Assembly (NCBI GenBank): GCA_020832005.1
Contig: JAFIFN010000018.1
Coordinates: forward strand, 1-41,282
Direction: 5' to 3'
Length of the DNA: 41,282 nucleotides
Source of the DNA: Gammaproteobacteria bacterium
GTDB lineage: Bacteria; Pseudomonadota; Gammaproteobacteria; Steroidobacterales; PWYM01
The position numbers and the translations under genes were made by a program. The notes below the pieces were generated by a model, which was not told where the DNA came from, searched no databases, and worked only from the letters and a program-made list of their open reading frames with translations. Each line of letters starts with the position of its first letter. The first letter of the stretch is position 1. This document shows positions 17,101-24,768 of this stretch, in pieces.

Positions 17101-19889
17101 TGACCGGCGGCATTGCCAGTCGACTTCATGTGCACTCGCCAGTCGCGGTTACTGGGTTTGCGGGCAAGCTCTATGACTGTGGATAGTGCCGGGGGCAGGA
17201 ACACCACTGCGATGACCAGCAGGGGCCATAGCATGACCGGGCCCAGATCCAGCAACCAGCCAATGACCAGTACGCTCAGCAGTGCGGGCGCCACCAGGCT
17301 GCGCCTGAGGTTATCGAGCAGTTTCCAGCGCGACAGCGCCGACAGCGGGTTGGCTTGGCGCCCGGCCTTCTCGCCGTCGGATGGACCCGGCACGCGCGGC
17401 AGCAGCCACGCGGCGAGCTGCCAGTCGCCGCGTATCCAGCGGTGGCGGCGACTGGCTTCCCGCGTAACCGTGGCCGGATGCTCTTCAATGAGTTCGATGT
17501 CCGTGACCAGCGCCGAGCGTGCATAGCCGCTTTCCAGGAGGTCGTGACTGAGGATCAGATTTTCCGGGAATCGGCCGTCGACAGCCTGGCGAAACGCATC
17601 GACGTCATAGATGCCCTTGCCGATGAACGAGCCCTCACCGAACAGGTCCTGATACACGTCCGACACTTCGCGCGTATAGGGATCCATGCCTGACTCGCCT
17701 GCGTAGAGCCGGGTGAAGCGCGCCTTTCCCGCGCTGGTCAGGCTGATCGAGGCGCGTGGCTGCAAGATCGCATAGCCTTCGACGACTCGACCCTTTACGG
17801 CATCGAAGACCGGTCGATTGAGAGGATGCGCCAGATTGCCGATCAGGGTACGGGCTGCGTCGCGAGGCAGTTGGGTGTCGGTATCCAGCGTGATGACGTA
17901 CTGGATGGACTCAAGGATCGACTCATCGCCGACGATCTCCGAGAACGCTGATTTAGCCTCGCCGCGCAGCCGCGCATTGAATGCCTCGAGTTTTCCGCGT
18001 TTACGCTCGTAACCCATCCACACGCCCTCGACCGGATTCCAGATCCGCGGGCGGTGAAACCAGTAGAAGATGCAGGGGCGGTCTTCACTGTAGCTTTCGT
18101 TAAGTGCATCTACAGCCTGGCGCGTGTAGGCGAGGAGCGCGTCGTCGCCTGCAAGCGTTTGATCGGGCGCGTCGGTGAAATCTGTCAGCAGCGCAAAGAA
18201 GAGGTTAGGGTCGCGGTTACCCAGATAGCGGATTTCCATCGCCTCCAGCAGTTCATCGACGTCCTGGGGCCTGGTCAGCAGGGTAGGATTGATCACCATG
18301 GTGCGGTGGTGATCAGGTATCCCTTTGGAGAAATCCAACCGCGGCAGGATGCGGGGCGGTAGCATCAATGTGACAAGAAGATTCACCAGTGCGACGGCCA
18401 GTGCGGAAGTGGCGATGAGCAGCGGCAGTGCCATGAGCCACAGCCGTTTGTCGCTCAAATCAAATCCGTCGATCGTGGAACCCACGATAGCCACGGCAAG
18501 TGCCGTGAGCAAGACGATGGGACAGAGATAGACGAACAGGCGCAGCTTGGCCCCGGTACGTCGTATGAAGGATTTCCACGTCAGCCGGCAACCCAGGGCG
18601 TGTTCCAGCAGTGGACGTCCTCGATCGACCAGGTAATAGCCCACATGTGCGCTGCGATCACTTTTTTCACGTTGCGCCGCCTGCGCCAGTGTGATGGCCT
18701 CGCGCGCGACAGCCCACTCGGGGGCTGTGCAGCGGCGAGCTGTTTCTTCTACAACGTGCCTGTAGCGATCGCGCGTGGCGAAGTCCTGATCAGCGTAATC
18801 ATCCAGCGGGTCCTCGCGCAGCGTCTGCTCCACGAGACTAAGAGATTCAACGAACTGTCCCCAGTCCGTGCCGCCGATGAAACGCAGGCTGCCGATGCTG
18901 TGGGCGATCGAAATCTGATTGGTCGCAGCGGTTCGACCTGCTGCTTCAGATAACCCTGCGGCGGTAACACCTTGTTCAAGCAGTTTTTGCTCCACCCAGG
19001 TTTGTACGAATGCTATGACGGCCCCCTGGGCCTGCAAGCGCTCATAGAATTCCTCGACGAAGGGTGCGGTCAGAGGCACATCGGCATCGGCGAACTCGGC
19101 CAGCAGGTGGGTCAGCTGATTCGGGTCACTTTCGGCCGCGGCGAGCATGCGGTTCGCCCAGGTAATGGCCGCGTCGCGCTCCTCGCGACGGTGGGCGATG
19201 CGTAGGCCGACGCGTCGCAGGTTATCCAGCAGCGCCATTTTCAGCATGATGGGAAATGCCCACAGCTCGCCTAGTTGAAGCGGTTCGACGCTCTGGTAGG
19301 CGGCAATGAACTCGCTCGCGTTCTCGCGATCGACGCGCCCATCCATGTGGGAGATCAGTTCGAGTGCGAGATCGTAGATGCGGGGGAAACCAGCCAGAGC
19401 TCCCTGCGCCAACTGCGGCAACTGTCGACTATATCTGCGTGGCAGATGACGTCGCACCAGGCCGATCTGCTGCTCGATGAGATAGAAGTTGTCGAGCAGC
19501 CAGGCTTCGGCCGACACCATGCGCTGCTCCGGCATCTCGACAGCAGTAACGATATCGTAGGCGGCCAAAAGGATACGTTCGTTTTCCGCCAGCCGCGGCA
19601 GCAGCCGATCGGGGCCGGGGCGTACATTTATTTCGTGTTGGGCGCCAAGTTTGAGCGCATGGCGCTTCAGTTGTTCGATGCTGAACAGCTCTGAGCGTAG
19701 CAGCTCGGCTTCACGAGCGTCGCGAAGCGCGTTGCGTGTGCTCGAAGCCGAGCGAAGCGCGTTGGTGTTGATGATTGGCTCCCTGCTGATGTGGCGAGCG
19801 AGCAAGCCACGGAATCGATGCCGGTTTACGTTGGCCGAGCAGCTGTGCTGCGGGCTGGTCAACAACCATCGGAAGATCATGCTTAGCAC
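11196..19889 (-). CDS. ndvB: Cyclic beta-(1,2)-glucan synthase (NdvB/ChvB-type, GT84-GH94)
   Basis: This giant 2897-aa inner-membrane enzyme should polymerise glucose from UDP-glucose, trim the chain and close it into a periplasmic cyclic glucan. Order of parts: a helical N-terminal region; membrane segments near residues 460-520; the GT84 domain with DTDTQL (about 668) and RHRWIRGDW (about 817); membrane segments near 880-1030; a glucoamylase-like domain (about 1050-1560) with MAHHQGMSL; and two GH94 N-terminal beta domains (about 1636 and 2111). The GH94 phosphorylase catalytic domain follows, with GDWNDGMN near 2582. The length is close to that of Rhizobium and Brucella homologues. The start is uncertain: GTG at 19889 and ATG at 19880 both lack a good ribosome-binding site. 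No glucan exporter (NdvA type) is adjacent. Confidence 0.92.
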   Translation of the reverse strand: MLSMIFRWLLTSPQHSCSANVNRHRFRGLLARHISREPIINTNALRSASSTRNALRDAREAELLRSELFSIEQLKRHALKLGAQHEINVRPGPDRLLPRLAENERILLAAYDIVTAVEMPEQRMVSAEAWLLDNFYLIEQQIGLVRRHLPRRYSRQLPQLAQGALAGFPRIYDLALELISHMDGRVDRENASEFIAAYQSVEPLQLGELWAFPIMLKMALLDNLRRVGLRIAHRREERDAAITWANRMLAAAESDPNQLTHLLAEFADADVPLTAPFVEEFYERLQAQGAVIAFVQTWVEQKLLEQGVTAAGLSEAAGRTAATNQISIAHSIGSLRFIGGTDWGQFVESLSLVEQTLREDPLDDYADQDFATRDRYRHVVEETARRCTAPEWAVAREAITLAQAAQREKSDRSAHVGYYLVDRGRPLLEHALGCRLTWKSFIRRTGAKLRLFVYLCPIVLLTALAVAIVGSTIDGFDLSDKRLWLMALPLLIATSALAVALVNLLVTLMLPPRILPRLDFSKGIPDHHRTMVINPTLLTRPQDVDELLEAMEIRYLGNRDPNLFFALLTDFTDAPDQTLAGDDALLAYTRQAVDALNESYSEDRPCIFYWFHRPRIWNPVEGVWMGYERKRGKLEAFNARLRGEAKSAFSEIVGDESILESIQYVITLDTDTQLPRDAARTLIGNLAHPLNRPVFDAVKGRVVEGYAILQPRASISLTSAGKARFTRLYAGESGMDPYTREVSDVYQDLFGEGSFIGKGIYDVDAFRQAVDGRFPENLILSHDLLESGYARSALVTDIELIEEHPATVTREASRRHRWIRGDWQLAAWLLPRVPGPSDGEKAGRQANPLSALSRWKLLDNLRRSLVAPALLSVLVIGWLLDLGPVMLWPLLVIAVVFLPPALSTVIELARKPSNRDWRVHMKSTGNAAGQPLILGLLTLVFLPYDTRIALGAILRSGVRMLLTRRGLLLWQLPAYARRNTRHSLGDFIREMWIGPVFSTALLTALVMSGTPWFAAMPFLLLWLVSPLIGWWISRPSAALAPALTGDQEAFLRTTARRTWRYFSDFVGPEDNWLPPDNFQAYPAPAIASRTSPTNIGMSLLAHLAAVDFGYLTVGECLQRIDKTLASMERLERYRGHFYNWYDTRTLQPLRPEYVSSVDSGNLAGSLVTLQAGLIELKTHPALSASSLRGLQDTLAVMIEHLPTAPDQALARKIDLLQDSLRSLLLDKPPDTVARAGSVLEKLQSIGGNLADTLPVGNDVEDELTAWARAFDQQLQALRDELASMVSASRPGTAVSNQQTSAPTWTRTQAQIGHIDALISRCSALAAMDFDFLYDRERNLLAIGYDVGERRQDPSCYDLLASEARIASFLLIAQGQLPQKHWFALGRLLTSHGGDVCLISWSGSMFEYLMPLLIMPDYPDTLLEQTGKAAVARQIEYGRQRAVPWGISESCYNGTDINQVYQYRAFGVPGLGFKRGLGDDLVIAPYASALALMVMPRDACANLQTLADQGFLGAYGFYEAIDYTPSRVPRGKSHAVVQAFMAHHQGMSLLALAHVLLEKPMQRRFMSDPVARATELLLQERIPKRGPTLHPHAAEVSAAARPPSAQLGSIMRVFTDLNTRLPEVHLLSNGRYHVMATHAGGSTSRWGDLAITRWREDATTDNWGTFVYLRDLDSGRYWSAAHQPTLLPADHYEAIFVQARAEYRRRDHRIEAHTEITVSPEDDVEIRRVTLTNKSSRTRRMEVTSYAEVVLAPLNADLAHRGFSNLFVQTEILPGHQAILCTRRPRTPGEQVPWMFHLLAAPGASTDEPSFETDRARFIGRGRTTANPLALDHHASTNSLSNTDGPVLDPIVSARRCVTLAPDASATVQIISGVADSRAAVLALLEKYCDRHFVDRAFELAWFQSQEVLRHLNATQADAQLFGRIANSVVFGNALRRVSPDIIARNQLGQTRLWRFAISGDLPIVLMHIGDINRIDLLKQVLQAHAYWRMKGLAADLVIVNEDYSGYRAMLQDRIMGLITTGADAQWLDKPGGVFVRRAEELSEDERVLLQSVARIVFNDSTETLIEQVDRRIAAERVAERLEPIAEAPVERVMPLAARERIFNNGLGGFTPDGHEYVVTLEPGENTPAPWSNVIASPHIGTVVSESGSAYTWVENAHEFRLTPWHNDPVSDVSGEAIYIRDEETGAFWSPTPLPARGQSGYVCRHGFGYSVFEHYEAGIDSELQTYVAMDAPVKFVVVKLRNASQHTRSLSLTAYWELVLGEWRHANQMHIVTETDAQTGALFARNAYGRECAGRVVFAHVNQRERTVSGNRAEFIGRNGSLARPAAMRRTRLSGRTGAGFDPGAAIQASVELAPGQSREIVFILGAARDAGEARGFIQRFGGSAGARQALEGVWEYWNRTLGAVNVETPDPALNVLANGWLVYQTLSCRLWGRSGYYQSGGAYGFRDQLQDTMALVHATPWLAREQLILHAGRQFLKGDVQHWWHPPNGQGVRTRFSDDYLWLPYATCRYVRATGDTGVLDESIPFLEGRELYAGEEAYYDQPQRSSEAASLYEHCVRALKHGLRFGAHGLPLMGCGDWNDGMNLVGHEGKGESVWLAWFLLENLELFAGLARDREDAEFAALCTTEVARLRDNIEAEAWDGGWYRRAWFDDGTPLGSASNEECQIDSISQSWAVISGGGDPERARQAMAAVDQRLVRREQQIIQLLDPPFDTSSLEPGYIKGYIPGVRENGGQYTHAAIWTTMAFANMGDAPRAWELFAMMNPVNHGSTAEAIARYRVEPYVMCADIYGVSPHTGRGGWTWYTGAAGWMYRLTVETLLGLNLEVDHLRITPCIPAEWDSYKIHYRFRETLYHITIKRDEHAGQAMRVTLDGAERGDARIALINDRGEHTVEVTIN

Positions 19890-20147
19890 GCCGGCGACGA
19901 AGCACGGGATGCAATGGCTTCAGGATACGGTATCGCCGCGGCAATCGATATCCCCAGCGCGAGATAGAGATTCCTGAGTGCCCGATCCATCCGGCACCGG
20001 AGCGGGGGGGCAGCCTGGTGACGGGTTCTGGACGAAACAGGAGCCGGTCAAAGCAGTTATATGTTCGAAGGCGAACTGACTTGTTTGCACCTTTGTGAAA
20101 GCCTGAGAAGTCGTTCAGCCCACCCTTGTCAGGCACAGGAGCATCCA

Positions 20148-20309
20148 ATGAAGTCATTGAAGAATGGTGGCAACACCCGGATCAAGGTGCCCGATCAAAC
20201 AGCCCCTAGGCGTCGGCAGGAGGGCAAGCTCGGCTGGATATTCCTGTGGTTGATCGGCATCCCGATTCCGCTGCTGCTGGTGTTGTTTCTAGTCCGAGGG
20301 TGTACCTGA
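20148..20309 (+). CDS. Small single-span membrane protein
   Basis: This 53-aa protein has a basic, hydrophilic first half and one strong membrane segment (IFLWLIGIPIPLLLVLFLV) ending in RGCT. It is not assigned to a named family. AGGAG lies 7 bases before the ATG. It stands between the divergent glucan synthase gene and the three-repeat PRC gene. The composition and ribosome-binding site support a real gene. Confidence 0.65.
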   Translation: MKSLKNGGNTRIKVPDQTAPRRRQEGKLGWIFLWLIGIPIPLLLVLFLVRGCT

Positions 20310-20429
20310 GCCGGATCGGAGGGCGGCTTAAGTTAGGCACCGAACCGAAGCGAATCTGCCTCTCTCCTAAGCTGATTCCTGCAACGTACATACAGACATT
20401 CACACAACAATCCTCACCGGAGACTGAAC

Positions 20430-21821
20430 ATGAAAACATTCAATAGACTCGCCGCATGTGCGCTGATTGTGCCCCTGACCCTGGGCGCAGCTTCAGTGTA
20501 TGCGCAGGAGCACACGCCTGAGCGCGCCCAGGAGCAGCGTGAAGCCCACAAGCCCGCCGATGAGCGCCACGGCGCTGATGCAACGCAGCGCAAGGGCAAG
20601 CAGCAGGCCGGTACGACTGGCCAGGCCGACAAGATGGCGGGCAAAGGGCATTCAGCAGCCGGCAAGGCGGAACTTACGCGCGCGCCTGCCAATGCCTTCC
20701 ATACCGACTGGCTGATCGGCAAGGAGGTAAAGACACAGGTGGGTGATGACAAGATTGGCAGCATCAGGGATCTGCTTGTAGGTGAGGATGGCAGGATTGT
20801 CGCCGTAATCGTGGGTGTAGGTGGTCTGCTTGGCATCGGGGAACGGGACGTCGCGATTCCGTGGAATGCGATCCAGCACACGCGGGACTCGGATGGTGAC
20901 AGTCAATTCACTACGAGCATGGCGAAGGCTGCGCTTGAGAATCTACCGGAATATGACCGCGATGCTACTGGCGCACGCGACCGGGACGCGAGCAGTTCAC
21001 GCGACCGAGCCACACAGCGCCAGGACAAAAAGCAGGCTGGTGCGACTGGTCAGGCAGACAAGATGGCGGCCAAAGGGCAGCAAGTGGCCGGTAAAGCGCA
21101 ACTGACGCGCGCGCCGGTCAATGCGTTCCATTCCGACCGGCTGATGGGCAAGGATGTCAAAGCGCAGGCAAGTGACGACACCGTGGGCACCGTCCGGGAT
21201 CTGCTTGTGGATGAGGATGGCAAGATCGTCGCCGTGATTGTGGGCGTGGGCGGTCTGCTGGGCATGGGTGAGCGCGACGTCGCGATCCCGTGGAACGCGA
21301 TCCAGCACACGCGCGACGCCGATGGCGACAGTCGCTTCACAACCAACATGACAAAGGCCGCGCTGGAGAATGCCCCTGAGTACGACCGCGACGCCACTGG
21401 TGCACGCAGCCAAGACGTGAAGCGCCAGGGCATGCAGGAGCTAACGCGCGCGCCGGCCAATGCGTTCCATACGGATTGGCTTATGGGCAACGATATCGAG
21501 TCACAGGTGGGAGCCGACAATATCGGCACCGTCAGGGATCTTCTCGTAGGTGAGGATGGCAGGATCGTCGCCGTGATCGTGGGCGTAGGTGGGTTGCTCG
21601 GCATGGGCGAGCGCGAGGTCGCGATTCCCTGGGACACGATCCAGCACACACGAGATGCCGATGGTGACAGTCGCTTCACCACCAGCATGACGAAGGCCGC
21701 GCTGGAGAATGCGCCGGAGTACGACCGCGACGCCAGTGAATCACGCAACCCAGGCGCGACCGGCACGCGTCAGGAGGCCAAGGGTACACGCGACCGGGAT
21801 GCCACCAAGCCACGCAACTGA
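20430..21821 (+). CDS. Exported protein with three PRC-barrel repeats
   Basis: The 463-aa protein has a cleavable signal peptide (AASVYAQ, residues about 1-25). Three near-identical PRC-barrel modules follow at about residues 82-183, 225-326 and 338-439. Each contains LTRAPxNAFHxD, a V/I-GxVRDLLV-type strand, AVIVGVGGLLG and ALEN-PEYDRDA. Modules 1 and 2 are preceded by a shared Lys/Gly/Ala linker (QAGxTGQADKMA); module 3 has only a short linker. It should be periplasmic. Two-repeat relatives are common in Proteobacteria, but their ligand is unknown. The high identity among modules points to recent internal duplication or ongoing homogenisation. Confidence 0.88.
   Translation: MKTFNRLAACALIVPLTLGAASVYAQEHTPERAQEQREAHKPADERHGADATQRKGKQQAGTTGQADKMAGKGHSAAGKAELTRAPANAFHTDWLIGKEVKTQVGDDKIGSIRDLLVGEDGRIVAVIVGVGGLLGIGERDVAIPWNAIQHTRDSDGDSQFTTSMAKAALENLPEYDRDATGARDRDASSSRDRATQRQDKKQAGATGQADKMAAKGQQVAGKAQLTRAPVNAFHSDRLMGKDVKAQASDDTVGTVRDLLVDEDGKIVAVIVGVGGLLGMGERDVAIPWNAIQHTRDADGDSRFTTNMTKAALENAPEYDRDATGARSQDVKRQGMQELTRAPANAFHTDWLMGNDIESQVGADNIGTVRDLLVGEDGRIVAVIVGVGGLLGMGEREVAIPWDTIQHTRDADGDSRFTTSMTKAALENAPEYDRDASESRNPGATGTRQEAKGTRDRDATKPRN
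20673..21745 (+). repeat. Three tandem about 305-bp PRC modules within one gene
   Basis: Modules at about 20673-20977, 21102-21406 and 21441-21745 encode near-identical barrels. The module start-to-start distances are 429 and 339 bases because the linker before module 3 is shorter. DNA stretches coding for AVIVGVGGLLG are almost the same in all three. Confidence 0.85.
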
Positions 21822-21882
21822 CAGGGAGGAACTGTTCCACTTAAGCAGCAAATGGTATTTCACAACACCAGGAGAGTATGCG

Positions 21883-22038
21883 ATGAATACGGAACGAGAG
21901 CGCGAAAATCAGGACAAGGGAAAGGCTTATCCGAAGAACGACGGCGGCAACAAGACGGAGAAGGATCGCCACGCGCCGGGTCGTGACGGCCAGCACAAGG
22001 CTGAGAAAGCCAGCGACGGGAAAAAAGCTGCGCGGTAA
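21883..22038 (+). CDS. Small highly hydrophilic protein
   Basis: This 51-aa protein is almost free of hydrophobic residues and rich in Lys, Glu, Asp, Asn and Gly (for example KNDGGNKTEKDRHAPG). It is probably disordered in solution, like many desiccation or osmotic-stress proteins; no family is assigned. CAGGAGAG sits just before the ATG. It lies 61 bases after the three-repeat PRC gene, so cotranscription is possible. A hairpin follows it. Confidence 0.65.
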   Translation: MNTERERENQDKGKAYPKNDGGNKTEKDRHAPGRDGQHKAEKASDGKKAAR

Positions 22039-22067
22039 GCGTCGCACATATCCGTAGATAACAGCGT

Positions 22068-22089
22068 GGCTTCCTGGCGTCAGGAAGCC
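22068..22089 (+). terminator. Hairpin after the small hydrophilic protein gene
   Basis: A perfect 9-bp stem (GGCTTCCTG / CAGGAAGCC) with a 4-base loop lies 29 bases after the stop codon. Only scattered T follow, so termination is likely but not certain. Confidence 0.5.
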
Positions 22090-22121
22090 CCGCTTCGTTA
22101 TGAGTATTGAGAGTCAGCTGC

Positions 22122-23405
22122 ATGCCCGATCGCATTCGACATTTTCTGAACCGACTTGGTGAGAGACTCTGGTTGAGGCCTCTGGTCATGGGTCTGCTGT
22201 CGGTTGGGGCTGCGTTCCTGGCAAAGGCGGCTGATCAGCTTCCGTGGTCTGAGAAACTGCCAACAGTCACAGCCCACTCAGTCGAAACACTTCTCCAGGC
22301 CATGGCCGCGAGCATGCTGCTGATCGCCTCGTTGTCCGTGGCGTCGATGGTGTCGGCTTATGCATCAGCAAGCAATACGGCAACGCCAAGAACCTTCAGG
22401 CTGGTCGTTGCCGATGACCTGTCGCAGAATGCCCTGTCGACGTTCGTGGGCGCATTCATCTTCAGCATCGTGTCCCTGGTCGCGCTGCACAACAGCTATT
22501 ACGGCGATACCGGCCGTTTCATTCTCTTTGTCTTCACCTTGTTCGTGTTTGCTGTCGTCATCGGCGTGTTTGTCGGCTGGGTAGACAGCATTGCTCGGCT
22601 GGGACGGGTTGGCACAATCATCAAGAAAGTCGAGATGGCTACGGCAGAGGCGATGCGAAGCAGGCGCGTGGCGCCGACGCTGGGCGCATGCCCGATTGCC
22701 GAGCATGCGACAGCGGGACAGGCGGTATACGGCAGCACAATAGGCTATGTTCAGGACATCGATATCAAGGCGCTGCAGGCCTGTGCCGAGGGCAATGGCC
22801 TGCAGGTGGCTGTGAGCGCGTTGCCGGGCACGTTTGCTGCACCAGGGGTGGTGCTGGCGCACGTCTTCGCAGATGCTGGGAGGATGTCCGAGTCTGACGG
22901 CATACGGGTTCAACAGGCCTTTCTAATCGATGACGCGCGAGTCTACGAAAACGATCCGCGCTTTGGTCTGGTCGTACTCGCCGAGATTGCCAGCCGGGCG
23001 CTTTCGCCTGCGGTAAATGACCCAGGGACTGCGATTGACGTTATCGGCAGGGTAGTGCGGCTGTTTGCACTGTGGGCCCGGCCGCTGACTGACGATGAGG
23101 CGAAACCGTGCAAGCATGATCGGGTCGAGGTGCCGGAAATGTCGCTGGCGGACATGTTCGATGACGTGTTTCCTGCAATCGGACGGGACTGCGCCGCGTG
23201 TGTGGGGGTCGTGGTGCGGACCCTGAAAGCGCTTGAGGCATTGGCCGCGCTTGGCGACGAACGCATGCGTAGGCTGGCACTTCACCATGCGCGGCTGGTG
23301 TTGTCCCGGGCGGAGTGTGCAATGGTGCTGGAGGAGGACTGCCTCAGCGCCCGCAAGGCTGCAGCGTTTGCAGTATCCCCGCCACGCGCGTCTGCCCGGA
23401 TCTGA
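22122..23405 (+). CDS. DUF2254 membrane protein
   Basis: The 427-aa protein has four hydrophobic segments in its first half (residues about 15-40, 58-85, 105-130 and 135-160). A soluble C-terminal part contains SRALSPAVNDPGTAID, the signature region of DUF2254. The family is predicted to be inner-membrane proteins, and no activity is established. I chose the ATG at 22122; a TTG five codons upstream is possible. A large hairpin separates its end from the convergent nitrilase-fold gene. Confidence 0.85.
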   Translation: MPDRIRHFLNRLGERLWLRPLVMGLLSVGAAFLAKAADQLPWSEKLPTVTAHSVETLLQAMAASMLLIASLSVASMVSAYASASNTATPRTFRLVVADDLSQNALSTFVGAFIFSIVSLVALHNSYYGDTGRFILFVFTLFVFAVVIGVFVGWVDSIARLGRVGTIIKKVEMATAEAMRSRRVAPTLGACPIAEHATAGQAVYGSTIGYVQDIDIKALQACAEGNGLQVAVSALPGTFAAPGVVLAHVFADAGRMSESDGIRVQQAFLIDDARVYENDPRFGLVVLAEIASRALSPAVNDPGTAIDVIGRVVRLFALWARPLTDDEAKPCKHDRVEVPEMSLADMFDDVFPAIGRDCAACVGVVVRTLKALEALAALGDERMRRLALHHARLVLSRAECAMVLEEDCLSARKAAAFAVSPPRASARI

Positions 23406-23415
23406 CATCGGCTGC

Positions 23416-23448
23416 CCGGCAGGGCACGCTTCATTGCGTGCCTGCCGG
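23416..23448. terminator. Long hairpin between convergent genes
   Basis: CCGGCA and GGCACGC pair with GCGTGCC and TGCCGG around a 6-base loop, with one bulged G. It lies between the stop codons of the DUF2254 and nitrilase-fold genes. Neither strand has a T-tract after it, so it may block both transcripts by structure alone or stabilise 3' ends. Confidence 0.5.
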
Positions 23449-23487
23449 TGCCAGTGTCAGTCAGGGCTGCTTGTGACAGCGCGCAAA

Positions 23488-24672
23488 TCAGTCGCGCGAC
23501 ATTCGCTCGCGTACCAGTTCTGCTGCCTCGCGATAGGTCTCGGGCAGACGTTCGGCAAAGCCGTTGGGCTTGAACGTCGGCTGATACTGCTGCAGCACCG
23601 GCAGCAGGATCGCGGCCGGAATCTCCGGGAAGCGCCGGGTGGCGCGGAAGTCTGCGATCGGAATGCGCGTGCTGGCGAAATCCTCGTGATGGTTGGCGGT
23701 CTGAGCCAGTGTACGCCCGGTGGGATCGACGATCACCGAACCGTCGCCGCGCACGCCAGCCGCCTCCGGAAAGGCGATGTTGTCGGCCGTGACAGAGTTG
23801 CCGACGCCAACCGTGTAAATTCGATTGGCACGCGCCGTATCGATGGCTGACTGCGCGTTGGAGCCGCCGGTGACGGTCATGACGAGGATTTCCGCCCCCT
23901 TGAGACCCAGGCACTGGTAGAGCATCGGCTCAAGGCCCACCGCGGTAAGTGCGATGTTGCCAATATCTGTGCGCGCCACCGGCAGGACTTCGTCCCATCC
24001 GTACATTTCGACGAACTGGTCGAGCACATCGTAGACGGTGGTGCCGATCAACGCGAAATTGCCAAACAGGCCCAGCGCGTTACGTCCCTTCCACTGCTTG
24101 GCGACGATACGCCCGTCCGGACCGGTCAGGATCGACAGGTTGAGGATGTGGCCCGGCCAGTCCGGGTCGCGAACATAGGCGCCCCAGGAGATGTAGCAAT
24201 CAAAACGCCTGGCACGCTCGCCGATCGCCTCGGACTCGGGTCCGGGCAGCTCGTAGGCGATGCGCTGCAGTTCGGTGCGATTCCAGGGCTGCCAGCCCTG
24301 TATGGGGAATTCATGCATGCACAGAAAGTCCTGCTTGCTGCCCCAGAGGCGCTCGCCACCCCATTCCTCGGCCGAGCCCTGGGCCTGGTCGATGAGTTTG
24401 AGCACATGCGCCAGGTTTTCGCTGTTTGTCTGGCGCAGATTCCTGATGTCCACCGACCTGACCCGTGACTGGATGGCTGTGACGTTGATGGCCGGCTGGC
24501 GCAGCTCCACCGTGTCATAGCGGCCATTGCGCGCAACGGAGATACGCTGTCCCGTGGCGTCGTCGGCCCGGGCGGTACCCGCGCCGCCGGTTGCCAAAAC
24601 GCCGGCCATGCCGGCAGCGCCTGCGCCTGCGATTAGGGCACGGCGGGAAGGATTGATACGGTCATTGCTCAT
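23488..24672 (-). CDS. Tat-exported nitrilase-fold protein lacking the catalytic cysteine
   Basis: The 394-aa protein begins with a twin-arginine signal (SRRALIAG, residues 9-16, then a hydrophobic stretch to AGTARA). It is followed by a carbon-nitrogen hydrolase (nitrilase) domain at about 60-350. Glu121 (MHEFPIQG) and Lys192 (AKQWKGR) fit the Glu and Lys of the catalytic triad. At the place of the nucleophilic Cys, six residues before the conserved Pro of the PEL-KGAE region, there is Thr243 (ALTAVGLEP). The nearest Cys is 254, eleven residues on. It may be a non-enzymatic or altered enzyme. GGGAGC precedes the ATG, and a TATACT element about 70 bases upstream could be its -10 box. Confidence 0.8.
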   Translation of the reverse strand: MSNDRINPSRRALIAGAGAAGMAGVLATGGAGTARADDATGQRISVARNGRYDTVELRQPAINVTAIQSRVRSVDIRNLRQTNSENLAHVLKLIDQAQGSAEEWGGERLWGSKQDFLCMHEFPIQGWQPWNRTELQRIAYELPGPESEAIGERARRFDCYISWGAYVRDPDWPGHILNLSILTGPDGRIVAKQWKGRNALGLFGNFALIGTTVYDVLDQFVEMYGWDEVLPVARTDIGNIALTAVGLEPMLYQCLGLKGAEILVMTVTGGSNAQSAIDTARANRIYTVGVGNSVTADNIAFPEAAGVRGDGSVIVDPTGRTLAQTANHHEDFASTRIPIADFRATRRFPEIPAAILLPVLQQYQPTFKPNGFAERLPETYREAAELVRERMSRD

Positions 24673-24768
24673 TGCTGGTGCTCCCTTGGTAGTGACAGGG
24701 GTCAGTCGTCCCTGGAGGCGGTGTTGGGTGACGCGCTGGAGTATAGATGACGTTGCGCAAGCCTGCAG

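Noticed and set aside
21828..21838. Palindrome GGAACTGTTCC before the small hydrophilic protein gene
   Set aside because: Short, single and without a partner element at a promoter spacing.
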